NCBI GenBank assembly: GCA_009692005.1
Contig: SHZZ01000001.1
Coordinates: 1-64,000, forward strand
Direction of reading: 5' to 3'
Source of the DNA: Gemmataceae bacterium
Lineage (GTDB): Bacteria; Planctomycetota; Planctomycetia; Gemmatales; Gemmataceae
Length of the DNA: 64,000 nt
Shown: in pieces, positions 1 through 8,695 of the stretch
Layout of the letters: every line of letters starts with the position of its first letter
How positions within the stretch are numbered: the stretch's first letter is position 1
Translations under genes and position numbers: made by a program
The notes under the pieces: generated by a model
Seen by the model: only the letters and a program-made list of their open reading frames with translations
Database searches by the model: none
Told to the model about the DNA's origin: nothing

Positions 1-161
1 TGGTTTTGACAAGTGGAGCGTGCTGCCGCTTCGCGCACCTTCTGCACTGCAGGCAGAAGAAGACCTATTAAAATGGCGATAATCGCGATAACGACAAGAA
101 GCTCGATGAGAGTGAAACCGGTACGCCCCGGCTTCTGAAAGCGAGAGAATATGGAACCCAT
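1..161 (-). CDS. Type II pseudopilin / DUF1559-type protein (N-terminal part only)
   Basis: Read on the minus strand from the ATG at 161, the first 53 residues show a short basic leader, the cleavage and methylation signature [17 protein letters not shown], and then [17 protein letters not shown]. That last stretch is the usual continuation of planctomycete DUF1559 (SBP_bac_10-type) pseudopilin-like proteins, which occur in many copies per genome. The gene runs off the left edge, so the C-terminal domain cannot be seen. The N-terminus is expected to be cut before the Phe of GF by a prepilin peptidase and to anchor the protein in the inner membrane. The family is clear. The role of this particular copy is unknown. 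Confidence 0.9.
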   Translation of the reverse strand, partial: MGSIFSRFQKPGRTGFTLIELLVVIAIIAILIGLLLPAVQKVREAAARSTCQN

Positions 162-701
162 CCTTTCGGAGAAGGGAAACAGTAAAAGAGCGAGTCGGCA
201 AAAACTGCCCGAGCAATCTGTGCCGTTGCGGCTTTTCCAGAAAACCCACTCTGAAAGTAAATCCATCTGGGCAATGACAAAAACCTTCAGTGCAACCTTG
301 CCACGATAGAGCTTACCGGGGCCGCATCTGCCACAAGAAGAAGTGGTAATAGGATTGTTAAACGGAATAACCGTTGGATTCAATCAAAAACCATGGAGTA
401 TGAGCAATATTTAATAAATGAAAATAAACTAACACAAGCCTCATCATCACTCGTAATCAAAAAAGTGAAAATAACCTGCAAGAAAAGGCTTAATAGTCAA
501 TTTTAACGAGAGGATTCTGTTGTCATAAATAAAGAAAAGATTAAATAAATAGATTAATAAATAAGTTTGCCTTTGGGTTATTCCGGCCGTTTTGGTAAAG
601 GTTGCGGCTTTTCCACCCCCTTGCGATTGCCCAGCCTTGGCCCGGCGATAAACTGCCTGTCGTTACCCAAAACAGAGTTCCTTTCCAAGGAGGCGGATTG
701 C
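162..701. other. AT-rich intergenic region between divergent genes
   Basis: About 540 bases separate the pseudopilin (minus) from the methyltransferase (plus) if the GTG at 702 is the true start. Positions 361-566 are clearly AT-rich compared with the surrounding GC-richer DNA, which fits a divergent promoter region. A small inverted repeat lies at 361-375 (AACGG, 5-base spacer, CCGTT). An open frame continues upstream of 702 to a TTG at 567, but it has no visible ribosome binding site and its translation looks unstructured. I see no convincing gene or RNA here. Confidence 0.5.
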
Positions 702-1415
702 GTGGATGCCAAGGGGTTGGGGAAATTCTTTGATTCCGCCTGGAACGCCTACCGCGATTTGCTCGTCTTTGACTTGATGCATCATCGGGACTTGTTCGGC
801 ATCTTGGTCGGGCAGGTCCAGCGCCGGTTTCAACACCCTGTTTCGTTTTTAGACCTGGCCTGCGGTGATTCTGACCCCGCTCGCATGGTGCTGGGAAAAG
901 TCCCGGTCAGGGAATATGTCGGCGTGGACTTGGCCGCAGGGCCCTTGGAACTGGCCAGGGCGAATTTGCAGCCCTTTGGGATCCCAGCGGAATTTTTTGC
1001 CCAGGATTTCCTGGAATTCCTTGGGGAAACCAAAAGAGAATTTGACCTGATCCTGATCAGCTATTCCATTCACCACCTGGGAACTTTCAAGAAAAAGGAA
1101 GTCTTCCGCCTGGCGAAGGAAAAACTCTCTCCACAGGGGATTTTCGTGATCATTGATGGCATGCGGCTGGCGGGCCAGGGGAGGGATGCATGGCTGGTGC
1201 AATGTTTCCAATACATGGAAAAGCGATCCGAGGGCAAAATCCCCGCCACTTTTCAAGTCGTTAAAAAACATATGGGGGAAGCGGATTTTCCCGAGGAAGG
1301 GGTTGGCTACGAGGCCATGGGCCGCGAGGCGGGTTTCAAAGAATCCCGCCTGATTCATCACGATCCGGCCAGCACCTTTGGGGTTTACCTGGCGGGAAAT
1401 GGGCGGGACCTTTAG
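702..1415 (+). CDS. Class I SAM-dependent methyltransferase
   Basis: A 237-residue Rossmann-fold methyltransferase. Motif I is DLACGDSDPA near residue 51, followed by the acidic strand YVGVDLAAG and by ILISYSIHHL, where methyltransferases of this type usually have a post-motif II strand. The start is chosen at GTG 702 because AAGGAGG at 687-693 sits 8 bases upstream. The frame stays open to a TTG at 567, but that extension has no binding site. The substrate cannot be told from sequence; the IHH motif and small size resemble small-molecule methyltransferases rather than DNA or rRNA enzymes. It ends 10 bases before the convergent oxidoreductase gene, with no terminator between them. Confidence 0.8.
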   Translation: MDAKGLGKFFDSAWNAYRDLLVFDLMHHRDLFGILVGQVQRRFQHPVSFLDLACGDSDPARMVLGKVPVREYVGVDLAAGPLELARANLQPFGIPAEFFAQDFLEFLGETKREFDLILISYSIHHLGTFKKKEVFRLAKEKLSPQGIFVIIDGMRLAGQGRDAWLVQCFQYMEKRSEGKIPATFQVVKKHMGEADFPEEGVGYEAMGREAGFKESRLIHHDPASTFGVYLAGNGRDL

Positions 1416-1425
1416 GCGGGAAATA

Positions 1426-3642
1426 TCAAGCCAAGGGCAGTGGGGTTTTCCCCGGGGATTCCTCAAAGCGTTCCAGGGTGATGCGAATATTTTTGAAAGC
1501 CGGGGTGCGCGACACCGGGTCAATCTCCTTGGGCACCAAAATGTTGGCTTCCGGATAATACATGAGGGCGTTTCCCTGGCGGATGGGGTGGGACCGCACG
1601 CGAATGGGCTGCAAAACCCCGGCGGAACTAACCACACACACGAGTTCGTCCCGTTTGAAACCAAGCTGCGCCATATCTTGCGGGTTGAGCAAGATCACAT
1701 CCCGGCGTTCCTGGCCGCGGTAAATGTCCTCTTCTTCATAAACCACGGTGTTGAATTGTCCCTCGCTGCGGACGGTCATCAGGCGAAGTTCCCCTTGCCC
1801 GAGGTTGTCAACCGGCGGGGAGACGCAGGAAAAGCTGGCCTGGCCTGATTCCCCGGGAAAATGGGTGTCGTGGAACACCCGCTTGGCCACATGAAACTCA
1901 TTCCGGGTTTTTTCCAGGGTTCGGATTTCTTGATAGCCAGGGACAATGTCGGCAATCATTTCCCGGATGGTTTGGTGGGCCCGGAGCTTGCGCCAATCTA
2001 CGGGGCCGCTATTGCCCAAAACTCTGCTGCCCAAACCGGCGATTATTTCCACTTCGGAGCGTGCCCCGGGGTAACGCGCCGGCCCGCCCTCGCTTAATCG
2101 GACAAAGTTGAACATCGATTCTTGGGTAGTGGGTTGGGCTTCTTCGTCTCGTGCCAAAACGGGCAGGATCAAAGTCTCTTTTCCCAGGCCCCAGGCATGC
2201 CCGGTGTTCAAAGTCGTATTTAAATAAACCACCAGCGGGGTTTTTTCCAAAGCTTGCTGGGCGAAGGAGGCATCGGGATTGCTGCCAAACAGGTTTCCCC
2301 CCAGGCAAAAGGCAACATCCATTTCGCCGTTGTGCGCGGCTTCCATGCAACCCATGGTGTCGAGGCCCGTGGTGCGGGGCAGGGAAAGGCCCAAATAACT
2401 TTCCAAGTTTTTGAGGAAGCCTTCACGCAGGTTGGGGACAACGCCCATGGAGCCAAGCCCCTGTACATTGGAATGCCCGCGGATGGGCAGGAGTCCGGCG
2501 CCGGGCTTTCCCACCATGCCCCGAAGCAGAGCAAGGTTGACAATCGAGCGGACATTTTCGGTGCCATGCAAGTGGTGCGTAATCCCCATGGTCCAGGCGA
2601 AAACCGCGTTTTTGGACTTGGAGAAAAGTTCCGCCGCTTGCAGGATTTCCACCTTCGACACGCCTGAGAGAGATTCAATGGTTTCCCAGGAAAGGTTGTG
2701 AACCATTTCCTTGAAATCAGAAAAGCCCTGGGTGGCCTGGTCAATAAACTCTTGGTTTTGGCTGGCGGATTCCAGGGTTGCCTTGGCAATGCCTGATAAC
2801 AGGGCCATGTCGCCGCCTATGTTTGGCTGCAGGTAAAGGCTGGCAATTTTGCTGCCAAAAAGAAGGCTCCAGGGATCGCTGGGGACTTTAAAATTCACCA
2901 GGCCGATCTCTCGGACCGGGTTGATGACGATGACTTTGCCCCCCCGTCGGCGAATTTGCATCAGGGTGCGCATGAGCCGGGGATGATTGGAAGCCGGATT
3001 GCCCCCGATCAGAAAGAACAAGTCGGTTTGATCCAGATCCTCGAGCGAGATGGTGGCGGTGCTGGTGCCCAAGGATTGCGACAGGCCAACGCCACTGGCT
3101 TGGTGGCAATAGTAAGAACAATTGTTGACGAAATTGGTGCCGTGCAGCCGGGCGAAAAGCTGTAATAGGAAGCCCGCTTCATTGGCAGAGCGGCCGGAGG
3201 CGTAGAAAAAATGCCGGTCGACTGGAGTTTCTCGCAGGCTGCTGGCGATTTTTTCCAGGGCGAATTCCCAATCCACCACTTGATAATGGGAACTGCCCGG
3301 CCCGGCATACAAGGGAGCAATCAACCGGCCGCTCATCTCCAGTTCCCGTGGGGAAAGGGTCTTCAACTGCTCGATGGAATATTTGTTGAAAAATTCAGGC
3401 GCCAGCCCATGTTGCATGTCAGCGACCATTGCCTGCAACGATTTTTTGCACACCTCGGGCCAATGGCCGGTTTCGTTTCGCATGCCTCCCTTCTGCCCGC
3501 CCATGCCCAGGGCGCAGGTTTTGCAGGCGTTTTTGCTGGTCATGGCGCGCCAAAGCCTGAGCCAGCCAACCTTGCTGGCCAGGCGCAGAGAATAAAAAAT
3601 TGCTCGCCAACCACCGGCGCTTTTAGGAATCTTCCAACCCAT
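1426..3642 (-). CDS. Molybdopterin-dependent oxidoreductase, FdhF/YdeP-like
   Basis: A 738-residue protein of the Mo-bisMGD oxidoreductase family (formate dehydrogenase alpha-like). Visible signatures are an N-terminal cysteine region, the segment LIGGNPASNHPRLMR typical of the cofactor-binding domain, GMVGKPGAGLLPIRGHSNVQG, and a C-terminal molydopterin-binding beta barrel (LRLMTVRSEGQFNT through EANILVPKEIDP). Only C40, C43 and C65 are present, rather than the four cysteines of the classical Fe-S motif. There is no Tat signal, so it is probably cytoplasmic. GGAGG lies about 9 bases before the ATG at 3642. No dedicated electron-transfer subunit is adjacent. Formate dehydrogenase activity is not established; FdhF/YdeP-like relatives have various or unknown substrates. 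Confidence 0.85.
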   Translation of the reverse strand: MGWKIPKSAGGWRAIFYSLRLASKVGWLRLWRAMTSKNACKTCALGMGGQKGGMRNETGHWPEVCKKSLQAMVADMQHGLAPEFFNKYSIEQLKTLSPRELEMSGRLIAPLYAGPGSSHYQVVDWEFALEKIASSLRETPVDRHFFYASGRSANEAGFLLQLFARLHGTNFVNNCSYYCHQASGVGLSQSLGTSTATISLEDLDQTDLFFLIGGNPASNHPRLMRTLMQIRRRGGKVIVINPVREIGLVNFKVPSDPWSLLFGSKIASLYLQPNIGGDMALLSGIAKATLESASQNQEFIDQATQGFSDFKEMVHNLSWETIESLSGVSKVEILQAAELFSKSKNAVFAWTMGITHHLHGTENVRSIVNLALLRGMVGKPGAGLLPIRGHSNVQGLGSMGVVPNLREGFLKNLESYLGLSLPRTTGLDTMGCMEAAHNGEMDVAFCLGGNLFGSNPDASFAQQALEKTPLVVYLNTTLNTGHAWGLGKETLILPVLARDEEAQPTTQESMFNFVRLSEGGPARYPGARSEVEIIAGLGSRVLGNSGPVDWRKLRAHQTIREMIADIVPGYQEIRTLEKTRNEFHVAKRVFHDTHFPGESGQASFSCVSPPVDNLGQGELRLMTVRSEGQFNTVVYEEEDIYRGQERRDVILLNPQDMAQLGFKRDELVCVVSSAGVLQPIRVRSHPIRQGNALMYYPEANILVPKEIDPVSRTPAFKNIRITLERFEESPGKTPLPLA

Positions 3643-3719
3643 TATTCCTTCCCTCCCCTGACAACTTTTGCAATCATGAAGGAAACTCGTAAGGCAAACA
3701 AGAAGGAATTATTTCAACC

Positions 3720-4337
3720 ATGGAATCGCGGGTTCATCCCTGGCTTTATTCTTCAACGCTTCAGGAAAGCAGCAGGCTGGCCTCGGTAATTAAACCGATT
3801 CTGGGGCAGAATTTAACCGGGTTTCTTGTACTGGGGGTTTTTGGCTGCCTGGCGGCGTTGGCCTGGCAGCAACTTCGACTTGGCTTGGGCATCCCAGGAC
3901 ATGCCATTGTGAAAGCCGTTGTGCCCCTTGGCCTGGGAATCGCTCTGGTGCCATGGCGCGGGGGAGGAACCATTCAATCCCTCATCGCCGGTTTGCTCAC
4001 CCTGGTCATACCCGCGGCGCCGGGGGAGGGGAGCGCTTCACGGATAAGCCTGATTTGCCTCGGGCCGGTTCTCGACCTTTGTTTACTGAAAGGCAGCCGC
4101 GGAAGGTGGCTTCTCCTTTGCTTCGGCCTGGCGGGACTGTTGGCAAACCTGCTGGCGTTTTTGTCGCGGTTGCTGCCCTTATTGCTTGCCGGGGAAATTC
4201 CCAGGCGCAACTTAACCCAAGGCTGGTGGACTTATCCTCTTTGCGGTTTTCTGGCGGGAATGATGGCAGCGGCGGCGGTTTTTAAAACCCGCGCCTCACC
4301 CAAGGACTCTCCCCATGGAAATTCTTCTGGGCATTGA
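3720..4337 (+). CDS. Multi-pass membrane protein, unknown function
   Basis: A 205-residue hydrophobic protein with about six predicted membrane segments, the first near residues 34-52 and the last near 168-188, and a short polar N-terminus. I do not recognise a family with confidence; in size and hydropathy it resembles small permease subunits or ECF-type substrate-binding membrane proteins. Its last 23 bases overlap the start of the GIDDTD gene, so the two are almost certainly co-translated and probably work together. It is divergent from the molybdopterin oxidoreductase across 77 bases, which must hold both promoters. The ATG at 3720 has only a distant AAGGA, so the exact start is uncertain. 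Confidence 0.6.
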   Translation: MESRVHPWLYSSTLQESSRLASVIKPILGQNLTGFLVLGVFGCLAALAWQQLRLGLGIPGHAIVKAVVPLGLGIALVPWRGGGTIQSLIAGLLTLVIPAAPGEGSASRISLICLGPVLDLCLLKGSRGRWLLLCFGLAGLLANLLAFLSRLLPLLLAGEIPRRNLTQGWWTYPLCGFLAGMMAAAAVFKTRASPKDSPHGNSSGH

Positions 4338-5022
4338 CGACACCGACATTCCCGATTGGCCGGGAACCAACAAGCTGGCCATGGCCCTTGCCTTGCGGCT
4401 GGAAGAAAACCATGTCCACACGCGAAGGATCTTGCGGCATCAACTCTGGCTCGATGCCGCCGTCCCTTACACTTCGGGCAACGGTTCCGCCTCGATGCTC
4501 TTGAAGGCCGATTCGCTTGAGCAAATCCCGTGGCTGGAAAAATTCTGCGCCGGGTTCATTGAACCTTTGTGCCCCGAGGGGAGCGACCCAGCCATGTGTC
4601 TATGCCCTGCCAGCGAGGCAGTGGGGCTGACAAACCTTGGATGGAAAGCGACTCAGGAATGGGTGAGCCCAGCGGAGGCGATGGCGGTGGCCCGTGAGCG
4701 AGGAGTATTATTGCGCAGTTTAAAAGGGCGGGATCATGGGGTGGTTGGTGCGCTGGCAGCGGTGGGTCTGGCGGCTTCGGGGGAACAAGGGCGGGTGGTC
4801 TTCCATGAAAAGGGATATGGAAGCCTGCAAGGTGTCGTGGAGGTAGAAAAATTAATCCAATGGGGGATTAAGGTGGAGGAAGAAAGTACCGGCCAGATTT
4901 TGGATCATGGCCTGGTGGACTTGGTGAAAAAACTGCGGCCGAATATCCGGCATGGTTTGGAAGTGCTGTTTGTGGAAAAAGGCCCCGGCCGGGATGCATG
5001 GATAGCGCTGAAACGGCATTAA
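4315..5022 (+). CDS. TiaS-like GIDDTD protein
   Basis: A 235-residue protein opening with MEILLGIDDTD, the signature of the catalytic (TCKD) domain of archaeal TiaS, the enzyme that attaches agmatine to the wobble cytidine of tRNA-Ile2. A second TiaS-like element, GVVGALAAVGLAA, lies near residues 142-154. The OB-fold and zinc-ribbon tRNA-binding domains of full-length TiaS (about 420 residues) are absent. Bacteria normally make lysidine with TilS instead, so a tRNA role is doubtful. The overlap with the upstream membrane protein and the divergent molybdoenzyme suggest a different, perhaps ATP-dependent, function. The family resemblance is seen in motifs; the function is unknown. Confidence 0.65.
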   Translation: MEILLGIDDTDIPDWPGTNKLAMALALRLEENHVHTRRILRHQLWLDAAVPYTSGNGSASMLLKADSLEQIPWLEKFCAGFIEPLCPEGSDPAMCLCPASEAVGLTNLGWKATQEWVSPAEAMAVARERGVLLRSLKGRDHGVVGALAAVGLAASGEQGRVVFHEKGYGSLQGVVEVEKLIQWGIKVEEESTGQILDHGLVDLVKKLRPNIRHGLEVLFVEKGPGRDAWIALKRH

Positions 5023-5078
5023 GGGAAATAAGGGCAGCAATTAAGGTAGGGATTACGCCCGGAATGAAAATATTCGGT

Positions 5079-5107
5079 TTGACCAATCCCATTTGCCGAT
5101 TTAAACT
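5079..5107 (+). promoter_or_regulatory. Candidate sigma-70 promoter for the first DUF1501 gene
   Basis: TTGACC (5079-5084), a 17-base spacer and TAAACT (5102-5107) match a vegetative promoter (four of six at each box). It lies 55 bases before the ATG at 5162 in the gap after the GIDDTD gene. Confidence 0.5.
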
Positions 5108-5161
5108 TACAGTACCTGCCAACAACCTCCCCCCGAGCGGTAATGTAATTCGGAGAGATGG

Positions 5162-6553
5162 ATGAAAAATCACGAGAGATGCCCCGGCCCGCAAACGCGT
5201 CGGCAATTCATGAAAATCGGGGCAGGGGGATTGGGTGGCGCCTTCCTGGGCGGTTTAGGGCAAATCCGCGCCGATCAAAAAAAAGCCGGCATCAGCTTTC
5301 CAGACACCCAGGTGATTTTCATCTGGCTGCCAGGCGGCCCTCCCCACATGGAAACCTACGACATGAAGCCGGACGCACCGGTGGAATATCGGGGAGAATT
5401 CAGACCCATTCGCTCGACCGTTCCCGGTATTGATGTCTGCGAGTTGTTGCCATTGCATGCCAAAACGGCCAAACGGTTTTCGCTGATCCGTTCCGTGGCC
5501 CATGGGTTTGCCGATCACGGCGGCGGGCACAAAAAATTCCTCACCGGTCGAAACCCCATGTCCCCAGTCGGGTTTGTCAATGACCACCCGATGGTCGGTT
5601 CCATGGTAGCCAAGATGCGGGAAAACCTGGTGGCCGGAATTCCTAATTACATCGCTGGCATGGACAATGGGCGCCAGGGCATCGATACTTTCAGCTTTGG
5701 CTCGGCTTATCTGGATCAAGGGACGCATCCGTTCACGATTCCCGGCGACCCCAGCAGCGTCGATTTCAAAATCCAAAACTTGCGGATTGCCCAGGACCGC
5801 TTCCCCATCCTGAAAGAGCGCTTGAACCTTCTCGCCAGCCTGGATGACCCGGTGGCGGGGAAGGAAAATGCCCGCCTCAGGGAAAGGGCCATGGAACTGC
5901 TAACCAGGGAAGAACCGCGCGTGGCTTTCGATTTGCGGCGCGAACCCGAAGCGGTTCGCGAACGCTATGGCATGCACGCCTACGGGCAAAGGTGCCTGAT
6001 GGCGCGCAGAATGGTGGAGGCCGGCGCCAGTTTTGTCACCATGGTTTTGGAAAGCCCCAATGTCCCTGGTAAACAGTGGCCCAAGGGCGTCCTTTACAAT
6101 TGGGATTCGCACGCGGTGAATGGCCACATCTTCGATGACGCCCGCTGGCGCTTCCCCATGTATGACCAGGCAATCACGGCGCTGATTGACGATCTCCATG
6201 AACGCGGGTTGGCTAAAAAGGTGCTTTTGATTGTGACAGGGGAATTCGGGCGCACGCCGAAAATCAGCTACGCAAATGGGACCCAGACCGGGGTTCGCCA
6301 ACCCGGCCGTGATCACTGGCCGCAGGCCATGTCGATCCTGGTGTCCGGCGGCGGCTTGAACGAAGGCATTGTCGTCGGTTCGACCAATTCCAAGGGGGAA
6401 CATCCGAAGAACCGGCCCCTGACTCCCAATGACCTTTGGGCCACAATGTTCAGCCACCTGGGTATTGATTACAACAACACTTCCTTCCTGGACCATTCTG
6501 GCCGTCCCATGCCAATCCTGGCTTCAGGTGACCCGATTGGCGAGTTGCTTTAG
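5162..6553 (+). CDS. DUF1501 family protein, Tat-exported (copy 1)
   Basis: A 463-residue DUF1501 protein, a sulfatase/alkaline-phosphatase-like fold very common in planctomycetes and of unproven activity. A twin-arginine motif (R13-R14, RRQFMKIG) precedes a hydrophobic glycine-rich stretch, so export by Tat is expected. Family hallmarks are VIFIWLPGGPPHMETYDMKP, the GHKKFLTGR region, and VTGEFGRTPKISYANG near the C-terminus with GRDHWPQAMS. GGAGAG lies close to the ATG at 5162. These genes are often found next to DUF1549/DUF1553 cytochrome-like genes, but none is present here. A paralogue lies convergently at 6625-8007. Confidence 0.92.
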   Translation: MKNHERCPGPQTRRQFMKIGAGGLGGAFLGGLGQIRADQKKAGISFPDTQVIFIWLPGGPPHMETYDMKPDAPVEYRGEFRPIRSTVPGIDVCELLPLHAKTAKRFSLIRSVAHGFADHGGGHKKFLTGRNPMSPVGFVNDHPMVGSMVAKMRENLVAGIPNYIAGMDNGRQGIDTFSFGSAYLDQGTHPFTIPGDPSSVDFKIQNLRIAQDRFPILKERLNLLASLDDPVAGKENARLRERAMELLTREEPRVAFDLRREPEAVRERYGMHAYGQRCLMARRMVEAGASFVTMVLESPNVPGKQWPKGVLYNWDSHAVNGHIFDDARWRFPMYDQAITALIDDLHERGLAKKVLLIVTGEFGRTPKISYANGTQTGVRQPGRDHWPQAMSILVSGGGLNEGIVVGSTNSKGEHPKNRPLTPNDLWATMFSHLGIDYNNTSFLDHSGRPMPILASGDPIGELL

Positions 6554-6576
6554 CCGGGGGTGTGGCAGGCGTTAAT

Positions 6577-6608
6577 AAAAAAACCCAGCCAGGATTGGCT
6601 GGGTTTTT
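6577..6608. terminator. Bidirectional Rho-independent terminator
   Basis: A perfect 8-bp stem (CCCAGCCA 6584-6591, TGGCTGGG 6596-6603) with a GGAT loop is flanked by seven A on the left and five T on the right. It can end both convergent DUF1501 transcripts, whose stop codons lie 24 and 17 bases away from it. Confidence 0.92.
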
Positions 6609-6624
6609 GCTTTTATAGATCTGG

Positions 6625-8007
6625 CTAAAAGAGTTCGTGGATCGGTTCTGGGTCGTCGAGAACCGGTGTGGGCCGGCCGCTTGGGTCCATCAAGTGGATT
6701 TTTGGATCGATACCAAGGACCTTGTAAATAGTTGCATGTATGTTGCAAGGTGTCACCGGGCGGGAAACCGGCTGAGTGCCCTTTTGGTCGGTGGCGCCAA
6801 TAACGCGGCCGCCTTCAACCCCGCCTCCACCCATCAGGCAAAACATGGAATTGCCCCAGTGATCCCGGCCGGGAGTTCCTTTGCTACCCGCGGGTCCGCC
6901 ATTGCCGCCGTCATTCATCTTGGGCGTACGGCTGAATTCTCCACACAAAATCACCAGAGTTTTTTCCAACATGCCCCGTTCGGAAAGGTCTTCAAAAAGG
7001 GTGGCGGTAAGGGCATCCACCTTGGGCAAATAATTTTCGTAACTGGCTTTCAAGTCCCAGTGGTGATCCCACCCGCCCAAGTGAACAGTTGCAAAGGTAT
7101 TGCCCGCCTCGACTAGCCTTCTGGCCAGCAAGGTGCTTTGTCCCCAGGAATTCCGGCCGTAGCGGTCGCGAAGTTTCGGGTCTTCCTTGTTGATATCGAA
7201 GGCATTTCTGGCAGTGGAGCCGCTGACAAATTCAAAGGCCTGGCGGTTGAAGCGGTCCATGGCATCAATGGTTTTGGAAGTTTCCAAGGTTTTCTGCATG
7301 GCATCGAAACGGGTTGAAAGGTCTTTACGGTCGTCGAGCCTGTCGATGCTGAGGCCGGTAACCAGGTGGAGATTTTGCACTTTGAAGGCGTAGGAATTGG
7401 GGTCCCCGCCTGAAGCAAAGGGGTCGTGCTGGACGCCCAGCATGTGTCCGCCAAAGTAACCAGGATTCAGTCCAATGCTGGAAGCGTAGGGCAGGGCAGT
7501 GTAGCCGGGCATGCCGGGCCTGCGCGCGCCCAGTTCCCGGTTGACAATTGCGCCAATGCCAGGAAATTTTTGTATGTTGTTGGCGCCGCTGACACCCATG
7601 TCCTTGGAAGTTAGCATGCGGTGTCCGCCGGCAAAATGGTCGCCGGTGTTATGGTAAAGCGATCGCACCATGGAAAACTTATCGGTGACCTTTGCCTGAC
7701 GGGGATAAAGTTCCGTGATATCAAATCCAGGCACTGCGGAGCGAATCGGTTTCCACAGACCGCGGTATTCCGCCGGGGCTTCCGGCTTCATGTCGTACAT
7801 ATCCAAATGGCCTGGCCCGCCATCGAGCCAAATCAAAATGACAGAGGTGTCCTTTGCAGGGATGCCCTTTGCGGTGGAATCTGCCTTGGCCTGGAAAAAA
7901 GCACCCAAGCCAGCCGAACCCATTCCAGCGATTCCCAATTGGAGAAAACTCCGGCGGCTGTGGCCATCGCAATAACCAGGGGTTTTTCCAGCATCAACTC
8001 GAATCAT
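6625..8007 (-). CDS. DUF1501 family protein, Tat-exported (copy 2)
   Basis: A 460-residue DUF1501 protein, paralogous to copy 1 but clearly diverged. The Tat motif R18-R19 (RRSFLQLG) is followed by GIAGMGSAGLGAFF. Shared family segments are VILIWLDGGPGHLDMYDMKPEA, the GGHRMLTSKDMG region, CGEFSRTPKMNDGG and GRDHWGNSMFCLMGGGG. I prefer the ATG at 8007, because GGGAG lies 8 bases upstream; an ATG at 8022 would add five residues but lacks a binding site. The protein should be folded in the cytoplasm and exported. The enzymatic activity of the family is not established. Confidence 0.92.
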   Translation of the reverse strand: MIRVDAGKTPGYCDGHSRRSFLQLGIAGMGSAGLGAFFQAKADSTAKGIPAKDTSVILIWLDGGPGHLDMYDMKPEAPAEYRGLWKPIRSAVPGFDITELYPRQAKVTDKFSMVRSLYHNTGDHFAGGHRMLTSKDMGVSGANNIQKFPGIGAIVNRELGARRPGMPGYTALPYASSIGLNPGYFGGHMLGVQHDPFASGGDPNSYAFKVQNLHLVTGLSIDRLDDRKDLSTRFDAMQKTLETSKTIDAMDRFNRQAFEFVSGSTARNAFDINKEDPKLRDRYGRNSWGQSTLLARRLVEAGNTFATVHLGGWDHHWDLKASYENYLPKVDALTATLFEDLSERGMLEKTLVILCGEFSRTPKMNDGGNGGPAGSKGTPGRDHWGNSMFCLMGGGGVEGGRVIGATDQKGTQPVSRPVTPCNIHATIYKVLGIDPKIHLMDPSGRPTPVLDDPEPIHELF

Positions 8008-8262
8008 TGGCAGGACTCCCATATAAGGAGCGTTTTTGAGGAGGGATCTATCTTCATATAATAGATATCATCCTTTATCGGTTGTGAAAAGGACAAAATT
8101 GGAAAATTCGGGCGGAGTCTCCCTTGCCCGACCCGCTTATAAGGTGGGAGATTATGAGAAAATCTCGGGCATATTTCGACTTGACCAAGGCCCAGAACTG
8201 ACCTAGGTTTGATCAAGGTGTTGCAGGAAACTTTTGCCACCCTTTTTGGGAATGTAAGGCTA
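8008..8262. other. Divergent intergenic region upstream of the tad genes
   Basis: About 255 bases lie between DUF1501 copy 2 and the TadE-like gene. They hold two small inverted repeats, the clearer being TCTCCC (8118-8123) with GGGAGA (8146-8151). A weak promoter candidate is TTGACC (8181-8186), a 17-base spacer and TAGGTT (8204-8209). No gene is visible. Confidence 0.35.
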
Positions 8263-8679
8263 ATGCCAAAAAATCCAGGGACTAGACGGGGCGCAGCGGC
8301 GGTGGAATTCGCCATTGTCGCGCCGTTTTTAATCCTTTTGGTTTTTGGCATTGTCGAGTTTGGGCGCATGCTCATGGTGCTTGAACTTGTGTCCAATGGT
8401 GCGCGGGAAGGAGCCAGGAAAGCAATCCTACCGGGCGCCGGGGACTCAACCGTAACGGTGGCCGTAGATTCCTACATGACCAGCGTCGGTTTGCAAGGGT
8501 ACACGACGACCATAACGCCGAGCGCCACCACTGCCACGGCCGGGACAGCCATCAAGGTCACGGTGAGTATCCCATGCGATAATGTCACCTGGCTTCCCAT
8601 CGGCGGGCCATTTAGTTTTCTCACTGGCCGAAGCCTCAACCTGAATGGCGTTTCCGAAATGCGTAAGGAAGAGTTCTAA
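8263..8679 (+). CDS. TadE-like pilus assembly protein
   Basis: A 138-residue protein with the TadE signature RRGAAAVEFAIVAPFLILLVFGIVEFGR near its N-terminus: a pilin-like membrane anchor with the conserved Glu of AAVEF that resembles a pseudopilin processing site. The rest is a small periplasmic domain with the usual NGAREGAR helix. TadE proteins are minor pseudopilins of Flp/Tad pili. The ATG at 8263 is chosen because it gives the short N-terminus usual for the family; a TTG at 8209 would extend it by 18 residues. The TadG-like gene follows after 16 bases, so the two form an operon. No TadA, TadB, TadC or Flp gene is in the window. Confidence 0.85.
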   Translation: MPKNPGTRRGAAAVEFAIVAPFLILLVFGIVEFGRMLMVLELVSNGAREGARKAILPGAGDSTVTVAVDSYMTSVGLQGYTTTITPSATTATAGTAIKVTVSIPCDNVTWLPIGGPFSFLTGRSLNLNGVSEMRKEEF

Positions 8680-8695
8680 GTACAGGAGCCATCCC

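Noticed and set aside
849-1664. Long minus-strand open frame opposite the methyltransferase
   Set aside because: It crosses two real genes, has no domain pattern, and the plus-strand methyltransferase motifs are clear.
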